Below are positions 23,001 through 33,545 of a stretch of 64,000 bases of DNA, in pieces. The DNA is taken from contig NC_053200.1 in the NCBI RefSeq assembly GCF_905163445.1, positions 16,492,001 to 16,556,000 on the forward strand, in the 5' to 3' direction. Made by a program: the position numbers and the translations under genes. The notes under the pieces are model-generated. The model saw only the letters and a program-made list of their open reading frames with translations, ran no database searches and was not told the DNA's origin. Every line of letters begins with the position of its first letter. Position 1 is the first letter of the stretch. The stretch is from Pararge aegeria. Taxonomy: Eukaryota; Arthropoda; Insecta; Lepidoptera; Nymphalidae.

Positions 23001-26000
23001 TAAATAAAGATAATAACATAAATTGTACTACGAGAAAACATACATCGCTTACGTAGCTTGTTCTATGGGTACTAGATGACTGATAAATATTTATTATGAT
23101 TAATATAATACATAACTAGTCGCGCCGTGTAAATAATAATCAGTAACAATGTTCACGTTCGCAATATTGCGGTTCAAATAGCGTTCCGTTAAACCGTCCA
23201 AGTGGCATACTGTCACTACTAGGGAACTCGGACCGGTTAGTATTTGGGATACGTTACTTTCAAACTACGAAAGTATTGTATGTAATGCGGTGTTAGGAAA
23301 GAAAACATGAGATAATTTAGCGCAGTAAGTCTGACGCTATCTCACACGGTGTTGAGATAGCGTGTATCTAATGCCGCCAGATAAGGCAATCAGTTTTATT
23401 TGTTCACTGTTTTGAGTCCTTGTTAATGTTACGACTGCATGTATTGTCAATTGGGTGTTGGGGTTTTCACTTGTTATGCGTCGGAACATCCATACACATG
23501 TTTATTATGTTACTGTTGTCCGTGTGGTTGTCCTTCTCGACGTCGTTTTGCTGTATTATTTTCTTGGAATTGGCAAGATCAGCTTCCATACAGATATAGA
23601 TATCTGTTTCAGTTCGTACAGACTTGTTTTACCGCTTTGGATAAATTTCCAAAAAATCGTGCCATTACTTAATAATAATAGCATTGGTTCAGTTATTCAC
23701 TTTTTCCTTCTATATACAGTGAAGATAAAGTGAAGAATATCATATTATCATAGAATCTTTTTTCGTGTGTTTAAATAATTTAAAAACTTATTTAAACCAA
23801 TTTCTACGTTCAGCCACTCGTACCGTAGCTCGTCCGTCGGGCGGGACGAAACCTTCTGTAGTTGTAAGAAGGTAGCTTTGAAAATAATATCGGCCACCGC
23901 GAGAAGCTCTCCGCGTCGTCGCACTCGAGTAACGCGCCGGGCGCCGCGGCTGACGAGCTTGTGCGCAGAGACGGCGGCGCCGGGCGAGGAGAGCGTGGTG
24001 ACGGTGGCGCTGGGCGCGCCGCTGGCCGTGGAGTGCCGCCTGCGCGCCGAGCAGCGCGCCGCGTGGCTGCGCGACGGCGCCGCGCCGCCGCCAGACCTGC
24101 GCGCCGCGCCCGAGGAGCCGCGCGCGCCCGGCCTCACGGCGCGCCTGCGCACGCCGCACGCGCGCGCCGCGCACGCCGGCCTCTACACGTGCGCGCCCGA
24201 CCGGCGCCACCGCGTGCGCGTCGTGGTGCTGCCCGAGCCCGGTACCGCGCCCGGCGGCCCCGTATGTAGTAGCGCTTGCGAGCCGGCGCCGCCCGCCGAC
24301 GGCCGACACCGCCGATGCTGTTGACCGAGTGCACTTTTTTCTATAAGCTCATCTATAGTTTTGTGTTTGCTACGATTATTGTAATGATACATAGAGCGCT
24401 CGCTCCGCGGGCTGCGGCACCGCTGTCGTCTCAAGGGCTCGCATTAATAAACATGAACCGCTCGAACGTTTGTCTCGCGACCGTTAATTGGATAGTGCGG
24501 TGTCCTCCTTTGCCGATACTTGGAAACCGATCTAGGTCGATCGATCAAAGGGAGACAATTGATTAAACTTGTAGACGTTTTATTACTCAATACTCACGAT
24601 GCATATTGTACTGTTGTAGTATTCCGTAGGCGAATGGTAGAAAGAGTGATCATAGTGCGCGCGTGTACACAAATATATTCACTTATGGTATACGATGGCG
24701 ACACTCGCTCTGAAACTACACGTGATCAAAGTAGAAATAGGCTAGGCTAGAGTGTCGGACCTATCTCGAGCAGGTCGCGGAGTGGAATTCGTTACGAGAG
24801 ACCAGCCCGGCAGTGGACGCACATCGGCGGGCGCCAGAACAGGAGTCACGTGACGGGCACGTGGCATGTTCACGAGAACAATTTATTAGAACAATATATA
24901 GCTAGAATACGGGAAGAAGCCTGCGAAAAGCGGACAGAAATATACGTAAAAATTGTATTCACATACTTTATATGGGATGTTGCCATGGAGTTTAAATTGT
25001 TCATACATCTATATATATTTATACTTATATTGACAGTCAGTTTCTTCCTACCGACTAGGTGTCCGAGTGTGTTCTATGATTTGACTACTGTAGATATGCG
25101 CATGGCTATTGGCATGTAGATGTTAATTCATCTTACTTTATTGTGAATAACGTTACATAACCGCTATTCTTCTTAGTAAAGTAATTACTCATTGGCGCTT
25201 TACCAAAGATGCAGTATGAGAGTGAAACTTACCCGATTTTTTAAAATTTACTTTTGTTTCGACATTTTTGACGTCCGCGGTGGTAATATTTGAAGGTCGG
25301 ATTAAGCAAGTGTTTCCTAAGTCCGTAATTCATAAATAAAAATAAGATTTTTTTGTTTGAAATCCGCTAGAAATAAAAGAAATCTGTATTATACCATCAC
25401 CACACTGCATATGCTAGAATATTTATATTTAGCGACATAATTATAAATATTCTAGCTGAACCAAGAAATTCTCAACATTTATATTTATCATTAGTATGTG
25501 AAGTTTTTTTTAGTTTTACAATTACGTAATTAGCTATAAACCTCTCGTCCCAAAATTGTGTTGCATTGTATAAATTCTTGTATATTTTGCAGATTATAGT
25601 AGAGATGTAGTTTATAGAAATGTCCTGCGGTTCACTTGAACTCGCTCTGTATTGGTATTTCTTGAGGTCTAGTATTTTGTAAGCATTGAGTATTTATTTG
25701 GATCGCTTTGTAACAAAGTTCCCGTAACTTGCGCATCCTTAGTGGATAGCCGTGATTCCTTTAAGGAAGGGTCCACGCTGCAGTGACGCCTGTATCCATA
25801 CCATCCCATTCGTTGTTGCCGCGGTGCCTCCTAAGTCCTACGCCACGCCGTTTATCATATCAAAGCTGTTTGCATATTTATGCAATTTTGGGCTATTAAT
25901 AACATAAAAATCTTTAAAGTCGGTGTGGTATCGGAGCGAAAAGTGCGTTGGGATAGTACATAGTAGTTAATTTCAGCGCGCCGCAAGACCTGTGCGGTAT

Positions 26001-29000
26001 AAAGATTGAAGAACTTTTAAATTGAATAAAGTTGTCCTCTTTATATTTTATAGCAGTTCGTTAACAGGACCTAGCCTTCTCATCGTGATCCCATTATGCT
26101 AGCGATTTAGTAGATACATTTGTAAGAAACAAAGCGTGCGCGCGCAGTCACAATCCTTGCCTAGTTGCGGTCATGCAATCTCAAAAACATCAAACCTAAT
26201 CTAGTTAAAGAATTAACCAATTTTCTGAATGCAGTCGTTTTTTGAAGTAGTGGCCATCGCCATAGCGGTTTAGCTTCTTAAAAAGCAAAAATCAATTTTA
26301 GCATTAAACTTGTAACAGTTAACTGTTGGATTTATAAAATTGTATGAAATGTAAAGAAAATGCCACAGTGCGGGGTCATGGCGGAATTAGCAAATTATAA
26401 ATCACCAATTTTATAAATACCTGCTAACACATAGTGATGCGTTCGGGACGGTCGGCCGCCCACTGAGCCGCCCTGGCGGCGGCTCAGCGCTGTCGGCGCT
26501 GCAGCGTGGACCGTTCGCAACTCCCGGCGCGTACCGTACGGCCACGGGACGATAATTACTGGAAAATAGTCCCAATGTTCCTGTCATCTAACCTTGTTGA
26601 AGTGAGCGATAACTGCAACGACGGGACAATTTTTAAATAATATATTTAAATCCAAGCGTTTCCGTTAATGGGGACGAGGTTAACGGGGACGCTGGGATTA
26701 CATGGTCGACGGTGGCGCCGCGCGGTGCCACGACTTGCACGCTCGTAATTGTGGACTCGGTTTCGAAAAACGAACGTCTTTTTGAAATGGGCCTTTGAGT
26801 GGCTAACAAATACGAGCGTACAAATAGTAGAGCGGTAGCTAGTGGAGCGCGCCCCGCGGCCGGCGCTGACTCGTGCTCGTTGCAGACACGGAGGCGGCCG
26901 CGCCCACCGAGCCCGCCACGGCCGCCGCGCCCGCCGCGTCCGCCGAGGCAGCCGCCGACGCGCCCGAGCTGCTGTTCGACGTGCGCGGCAACATCACGCT
27001 GCTGTGCCCGCTCGTCAGCGACAAGAACCTCGACTACGAGTGGTGAGTAGCGCTCCGACCGGTCGCTCGCTCATTGCGCTCTGTCACACCGCGCTAATCA
27101 TCATTGAATGCTCCCGCGCCGTGCCAAGGAGTCTTACTCGTTATAAAATAAAGTAAGGTCAAAAAGCTCAAATCTTAAACAATTTAATAGTTGTGTTTTT
27201 TATCAAACTGGAAGAGGTAACCGTAACTTCTAGGTTTTTTGATACGACTTTGAGAAACATTGATTTGGCCTTTTGTACACTTTTTTTTTACGCCTCGCAA
27301 AGCGTTAAGAAAGATTCAAAACCATAGAACTGTCTCAACTCGAGAACTCAACTGAAGACGAAGACCTCTCTAGTAGTGGAAAGATGTTTGCCGCTGGAGC
27401 GGTGCCGGTGGTGGAGCCATAGCTCCTCCGTTAAACCGCGCGCGCGACACCGGGCTTAAGACAATGTGATCAATATATGACTGTAATCTCACAAATACCA
27501 TGCGAGTGGCGTCGCGGGGAAGTTACGAGTCCATGCGGCGCGTTTGCCGTTGCCGTGCAGATGTTTTTTGTATCGAGGGTGTGATTTGATGTTATCATGT
27601 TTTAACAGATAACAATTGAGACTGTAAAATAAGTAATCGCGTTTAGGTTTGAGTTAACGTAAATAAATTCGCGTTTTAGTTGTTTGATAAATGGAGTGCC
27701 GCAGTTGATAAGGGGCGCGGTAATGAGCCAGTTCCGTGTTTAATTTAATAGCGTGACGTCACCGCCGAGGCAACCAGCTACCTGTTGCGGCATTTACTAT
27801 AGAAACAGAGATATTTTTGCCTTTCTGAGAATCTAGTCTGATATTCCTGATTTCCCCGCACTTATTCTCGTAATGACGGTTTCTACATAATATTGTTTTC
27901 GTTACCTAACGCAACTACGATTAAAATTTTTATTATAATATTTAAAATAATAGTTATTTGTTTATTTGTTGTTACTTATTTAGTAATAAATATTGTTTTA
28001 TATATATTTATTTAAGTAATGAAATATTTATTTCAAGAGTAAATTGGTATTGGTTTTGTGCGCCATTAGTTGCCTGGAAGAAATTGCTTTGAAGCGATAG
28101 GGCCGCGAAATTGTAGGTGTACGTTGTTTTGTTATTTTTCTTTTTTTTTATGTACTTTTTGTGTTGTGCAATAAAAGTATATAATATTCATTCATTCAAA
28201 TCACTTATGCGCCCATTCTCGTCTTATTTAACACTATACTTGTTAGATTGTAGTGATTTAGCCGTAAATTCTTAAAAGGTACTGTTAGTGGATTAAGTGT
28301 GTACTATCAAAACGCAAGAAGTATACGAGGTAAACTAGAAAGTCTTTACTTGAACAGCATGTCGTGCGAGTACGATATAATAGTTATAACGGAAACTTGG
28401 CTAAACAGTGGTGTATTTGATGCTGAAATATTAAATGATAATTATAATATTTTCCGGAGGGATAGATGCAGTTCTAGTAGTTCAAAGAAAGAGGGTGGGG
28501 GGATTTTAATTGCGGTCTTAAAGAAATTTAGTTCCTCTCGTAATAGTTGTTGGGAGAGTGAATGTGAGGACCTCTGGGTCACGGTTTCGACCGGCAATGC
28601 TTCTCATGCATTTCACATTTGCGCCGTTTATCTGCCTCCTCCCCCAATTTTCTGTAAGCTCGATCAAATGCTGTCATCTATAAGCGAAGCTATATACAGA
28701 ACGAATAGCGATGTTCTCCTCCTCGGAGATTTTAATCTCGGTTTCATAAACTGGGCTGAAGCTAAATCAAACTTAGATATAACTTTTACCCAGCCAACTT
28801 ATATTAACTCCAATTTAGGGCATCTTCTCACAGATTTTATCAACCTACATAATTTTAAGCAATATAGCAGCATTGTCAACAAAGACAATAAAATCTTAGA
28901 TTTAATTTTATGCAATGGGGCATTACAAGCTAGAGTATGCTCTGCAGATGTTTCGCTAAGCAAAATTGACCCGTATCATCCTCCATTGCTTTCTGTTGTA

Positions 29001-32000
29001 AATTTTCACAAAGATCAATTCCTTAGTCCAAATAAAATTAAAAAGCTGAATTTTTACCGAGCTGACTATATAATTATAAACGAACTGTTGAGGGGCATAA
29101 ATTGGGATACAATTTTTGATGACACTGATACTGTTAATCAAATGGTAGATACATTCTATGACGTAGTTAAGGGGCTTATACTTAAACACGTACCTAAAAC
29201 AGCAGCCAGGCGAAGTTGTTATCGTTCTTGGTATACTTTTAACCTAATTAGGTTAATAAAGGAGAAGGAGACTTACCGTCTTAAATACAAGAAAAACAAA
29301 TGCCCGCTGGCCAAACTTGATTTTCAAGAAGCTAGAAAATTGTGTCACAAGCTAATAGATCGTTGCTACGCTAATTACAAAAAAAGCATTGAAGATCATA
29401 TTTGTAAAAATAACATGAAGATACTGTGGTCATTTTTAAAATCAAAAAGGAAATGCCAGGGAACGATTCCAAATGTTATGACATTTAACGGCAAAAAAAT
29501 ATCATCTCCTTCAACGATTTGTGGCGCTTTCGCTGAACATTTTTCGGCCGTTTACACACAGCCTGTCTATACTGATGATAGAGCAAGAACAAGTGCTGCC
29601 CTCACAACAATCTCATGCCCAGTCACAAATAAAAATTCCTTACTTACAATATCTTTGGGTCTCAAGGCAGTAGAAAAAGCCTTGAAGAAATTGGATAAGA
29701 ATAAAGGAGCAGGTCCTGATGAATTACCAGCCATTTTCATTAAAAATTGCGCCGCAACTCTGGCTTATCCACTTTACCTTATTTTTAATCGCTCTCTTGT
29801 CACTGGGATATTTCCAGACAAATGGAAATTTGCTAATGTTGTACCAATTCCTAAAAGTGGGCAAGCGGATGATATACTTAATTATAGACCAATTTCCCTG
29901 TTATCTCATGTAAGCAAAGTCTTCGAATCTTTAATATGTCCGTATCTTTCGTTTCAATTGCAGTCCATCCTAATTGCTCAACAACATGGTTTTCGAAATA
30001 AAATGTCAACAGTATCAAATTTGACTGAATACACGACTCAAATAATAGATAACATTGATAAGGGATATCAAGTCGATGCTATTTATATGGACGTAAGTAA
30101 GGCATTCGATCGGGTCGACCATATGATTTTAATATCCAAATTGTATGATGCTGGTATTCAGGGAACTTTGCTCTCTTGGCTCTCATCTTATTTGTCGTGC
30201 AGGCAGCAGAAGGTTGTAGTTTGTGGCTACGAATCAGATCCGTTCAGGGTTCCATCTGGCGTCCCACATGGGTCCCACCTTGGCCCTATGTTGTTTTTAG
30301 TGTATATTAACGATGTGTGCGATAACATTAAATCTTCCAATTTCACCTTGTTTGCTGATGATTTGAAAATTTTTAAAGCTATAAAAACTCCTTTGCTATA
30401 AAGACTCTGATTCTCTTCAAAATGACTTAAATAGCATATCAAACTGGTCTGTTAAAAATAAATTGCCTCTTAATATTAAAAAATGCCAACATATTAAATT
30501 TACAAAAAAACGCATGCCTCTTCAAACTTCTTAGTATCTTAATAATCTGTTGCTTGACGAGGTGTATACTGTTAGAGACCTAGGTGTTATTTTGGATAAA
30601 AAATTGTCATTCAATACACACATAAATCAATTAATCAGTAAATGCTACAAATTACTGGGGTTTGTTTGGCGAAATTGTAAAACATTCAATTCTTGTCTGG
30701 CTCTCAAAACCGTCTACTTTGCATTAATTCGGGGTCTCTTAGAGTATTGCTCCAGCATTTGGAATCCACTATATAAGGATCCTATTCTAAGGATTGAAAG
30801 AATCCAAAAACGTTTTCTGTTCTTGTTGTCAGTTCATCAAAAAAAACAATTCGTTTTAACCTCATATAGCGAAAGATTAAACTTCTTTAAATTAACTTCA
30901 TTAGAAAGTCGTCGTTGGGTATCCGATCAAGTATTTCTCTACAAAATTTTAAATAATAAAATCAACAGTCCAAATATTTTGACCAAAATTAAATTTACTG
31001 TTCCGCGTAAAAATGCGCGCCTCGGTAACTTCAAACCGTTCGTTGGCAAGTTGTATAGAACTAATTTGGGCGCTCACAGTATCCTGGCTAGGATTTGCCG
31101 AGAGCACAACAAGCTATTCCAAGCTACTCGTGCCGACATCCACTCATGTTCTCTTCAGCAATACAAAACAATTCTGCAACAACTTATTAGTACAGCTAGT
31201 AGATAATTGCCTCGTACATTTCTGTTTTGTTTTAATTTCAGTTATGTTTTTGTTTCCTGTTTTTTTTAACTTCATCTTACAGTGTTTCCTTCGTTACAAC
31301 AGTAATATTATTGTAAACTTGCGAACCCGCACTTGTGTGTTTGTTTTTTCAGATACGCATGCCGGTTTGCCAGTAATTGGGTTTACACTACAACTTTATG
31401 TTTCTCAATTTTGTAGTCCCTAAGCTTGTTTCAGTGTATAATCTGTTGGTGAACCTAATAAATAAATAAATAAATTGCACTTTATAGCTTTGCCACATCC
31501 AGTATTGTGTATTGTGCAGTATCGATTGTACACTTGTTATCACAAGTAAAGCGCACTTCGCTTCGCGTTCGTGAAATAAAAATGCAGTAAAAAATATTGT
31601 TTCTTACTTAACTATTGTCGGTATTTCTTTTTGTATTCCGTATATCTTTAAAAAAAATGCTACAAAACGAGCGGCGCGTTGCAGGCGCAAGAACGGCACG
31701 GAGCTGTCGCAGGTGTGGGAGCTGGCGGGCCGCTACTCGCTGGAGCGCGGCGGCGCCGAGTTCCACGTGGCGCGCGCGCTGGAGGACGACTTCGGCACGT
31801 ACGCGTGCGCGCTGGCGGGCGAGTCGCGGCGCTGGGCCGTGCGCGGCCGCCCGCACGTGAAGCTGCCCGCCAACGCCAACGTGGTGGAGGGGCAGAAGCT
31901 GAAGCTCACGTGCAAGGTGGTGGGCAAGCCGCACCCGCGCGTGAGCTGGTCCTACTCCAACAGCAGCGACGGCGAGTTCGCGCCGCTGGGCGACGGCGCG

Positions 32001-32363
32001 GCGCTGGGCGACGGCGCGGCGCTGGCCGACAGCGAGGCGGGCGTGCCCGACGGCGTGCTGCTGCTGGCGGCGGCGGCGCGGCGCCACGCCGGCCGCTACC
32101 GCTGCAGCGCGCCCGCCGCGCCCGCGCCCGCCACGGCCACGCTGCGCGTCAAGGACATGTACGCCGCGCTCTGGCCCTTCCTCGGCATCTGCGCCGAGGT
32201 GCTGGTGCTGTGCGCCGCCATCCTGCTGTACGAGCGCCGCCGCACCAAGCCCGACCTCGACGACTCCGACGACAACCACGACCAGTGAGTGCCCGCCCCG
32301 CCCCGCCCCGCGCCACCCGCCCGCGCCACTCACCCGCGCTTGTGTTGCAGGAAGAAGTCGTAG
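20045..32363 (+). CDS. Bsg: Basigin (CD147-like) Ig-superfamily membrane glycoprotein, 5 exons, 371 or 280 aa
   Basis: Exons are 20045-20117, 23969-24241, 26886-27042, 31685-32284 and 32351-32363, with split codons matching at each GT-AG junction. Exon 1 encodes a signal peptide (MARAAFCLSIAFLFLASV). Exon 2 is an Ig domain (VECRLR, AAWLRD, GLYTCAP). Exons 3 and 4 encode the next Ig domain (ITLLCPL, EWRKNGTELS, DFGTYACAL), split within the Trp codon. Exon 4 continues with a second Ig (LKLTCKVVGKPHPRVSWSY, GRYRCSA) and the diagnostic membrane segment WPFLGICAEVLVLCAAILL, with a glutamate inside the bilayer, then YERRR and an acidic tail. Exon 5 adds KKS and the stop. Basigin is a plasma-membrane chaperone for monocarboxylate transporters and a cell-contact protein. 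Exon 2 is 273 nt, phase 1 at both ends, and skipping it keeps the frame. Its donor GTACCG is weak; GTATGT at 24262 is stronger but would put the next exon out of frame. Confidence 0.92.
22525..22700 (-). mobile_element. LINE 3' tail common in Lepidoptera
   Basis: On the minus strand the segment runs through GCCGGCTTCTTCTCGGTAGA, then CCGAACCGGTGGTAGAATC, then AGGCCTACTTGAAATAAATG and an A-rich end. I recognise this as the 3' untranslated tail of an abundant lepidopteran non-LTR family, with its AATAAA signal. It is severely 5'-truncated and sits antisense in basigin intron 1. The rest of that intron (20118-22500, 22960-23968) holds nothing else I can support. Confidence 0.65.
22906..22965 (-). 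mobile_element. Helitron-like 3' end, minus strand
   Basis: ACTAGCTGCGTCCCGCGGTT followed by TCACCCGCGTAATTTTAG is the reverse complement of a lepidopteran Helitron 3' terminus: a GC-rich stretch, then CTAG-T. It lies just downstream of the LINE tail in basigin intron 1. Confidence 0.55.
26430..26560. other. GC-rich CpG-dense patch in basigin intron 2
   Basis: About 130 bp of GC-rich sequence in AT-rich intron includes a stem GAGCCGCC/GGCGGCTC. It has no splice-bounded open frame joining the flanking exons in phase. It could be an internal promoter, an old exon or chance. The rest of intron 2 (24242-26885) shows no supportable gene. Confidence 0.3.
28260..31465 (+). mobile_element. Jockey-superfamily LINE with endonuclease and RT, lightly damaged
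   Basis: A 700-codon open frame (28299-30401) begins with an apurinic-type endonuclease: YYQNARSIRGKLES, VITETWLNSGV, GGGILIAV, LLLGDFN. RT follows: NKGAGPDELPAIFIKN, NYRPISLLSHVSKV, AIYMDVSKAFDRVDH, SGVPHGSHLGP and the catalytic FADDLK (about 30352). The frame breaks at about 30395-30401. The thumb and C-terminal region resumes at 30550-31206 (VRDLGVILDKKLSF, LLEYCSSIWNPLY, RIERIQKRFLFLLS). The 3' end is a short (AATA)n run at about 31455-31472. No upstream ORF1 (gag-like) is seen, so the element is 5'-truncated. It is related to the copy at 2912-4924 and lies sense-oriented in basigin intron 3. Few lesions suggest a fairly recent insertion. Confidence 0.88.
32285..32350 (+). other. 66-nt terminal mini-intron of basigin
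   Basis: The donor is GTGAGT after CA; the acceptor is TTGTGTTGCAG. The interior is very C/G-rich. Retaining it ends the protein at TGA (32286-32288) as ...DNHDQ; splicing gives ...DNHDQKKS. Either would yield a plausible cytoplasmic tail. Confidence 0.7.
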
Positions 32364-33037
32364 GCGCCGCCGCCGCCGCCGCGCCGCCGGGCCGTCGCGC
32401 TCGTCGGCTCGAATTGCACCGCAACACAATTCTTTCGTAGTATAGCAACTTTATGTATATATTCTTTACTTTAACCTCGTTTCATTGTTTTCTCCCGCTT
32501 ATATGTATTGTGAATCGCGCGCGAACCGCTATCGGGAGCCGCATGTTAGCGTAGTACTTAAGTGTTAATATTATAACATAACCACTTTAAATATAATATC
32601 GATTGTAAAAACTATTATTTGTAACATAACTAAAATACCTGATGCTGTAATATTTCAAGTCGAGGCGTCCTTTCCGTTGTTCGAGAGCGCGGCGCGCGGG
32701 CGAGCGCATGCGTCGCCACCACTTTCAGTATCCTCAGCACGAGATGACGCTACGGGTTAGCTTTTGATATCAAAGCCTAACGCTCCTAGTGAGTTCGTTC
32801 AGCCAGGTTCGATTCCTGCGACAGATGTGTTTTCACCATCGAATTAACAAGAACGGGCATCGCGTTGCAGCTGCCGAGCGGTCTCGTCTCGTCTCGGAAC
32901 ACTCTGTCTCAGTGAAGATGCATTTTCGGCACCTGACCCCACCTGGCGCATCATTACCCTCCATTTGCGAATTTGTTTCTGGTGCCGTCTGCACAGCGCA
33001 AGCTGAGAAGGTCGACGAAGCCTATTTTTCCAAATGT

Positions 33038-33043
33038 AATAAA
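33038..33043 (+). terminator. Candidate basigin polyadenylation signal
   Basis: AATAAA lies 675 bp after the basigin stop, immediately before a perfect 17-bp hairpin. Between stop and signal (32364-33037) there is no other open gene, so this may be the 3' untranslated region. Confidence 0.4.
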
Positions 33044-33055
33044 ATCCTATTTCCC

Positions 33056-33097
33056 AGTTCGCTAGTGTTACATTTCCGAGTGTAACACTAGCGAACT
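33056..33097. repeat. Perfect 17-bp hairpin downstream of basigin
   Basis: Arms AGTTCGCTAGTGTTACA (33056-33072) and its exact complement (33081-33097) flank an 8-nt loop. Partly complementary sequences continue outside (AGGTCGACGAAG before, CTTCGTCTTCGCCTT after) with a 35-nt bulge on the left arm. The spacer to 33450 is AT-rich with no gene. Confidence 0.8.
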
Positions 33098-33545
33098 TCG
33101 TCTTCGCCTTCCATTTTGTGACATGTGTTTATAAATTGATTTAACTGATCAATAAATTATTATACTGTTACGTATTATTATTTAATGTCCTATTGCCGCT
33201 GTACAACTGATTAAAATGACAGGTGGTAGAAGTTTAAAAGGTCATTCTGTTCTCTTATACCTAATTATGAGAAGAAGTAATTGTTTATAAAGGGAAGTAA
33301 AACAAACAACCAGTTTAATTACGAGTCGTTGAAACGTACTTTCTAAGAAACAACGAGTTGGTATATTACATTTACATTAAACCTAGTTGCTAGAAGCTGT
33401 AATAAGCACTATTGTGACCAAATAATAATAACTAATAAATAATAAATATTTAAGAGCCTGTCCAGATGAGGCGTTTCAATTTATATTGCGTCCAGATATC
33501 ACGTGTTACGCGCGTTCCTACGCTGGGAGGCATTCAGTTATAAAC

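Noticed and set aside
23439..23733. Overlapping small frames in basigin intron 1
   Set aside because: Short, cysteine-rich by chance, not flanked by phase-compatible splice sites.
31608..32440. Minus-strand and alternative plus-strand frames over basigin exon 4
   Set aside because: Stop-poor GC-rich shadows; the true frame carries Ig cysteines and the basigin membrane segment.
32760..32830. Possible tRNA or tRNA-derived SINE with GGTTCGATTCCTGC
   Set aside because: B-box-like string present, but no acceptor stem, anticodon arm or A box could be fitted.
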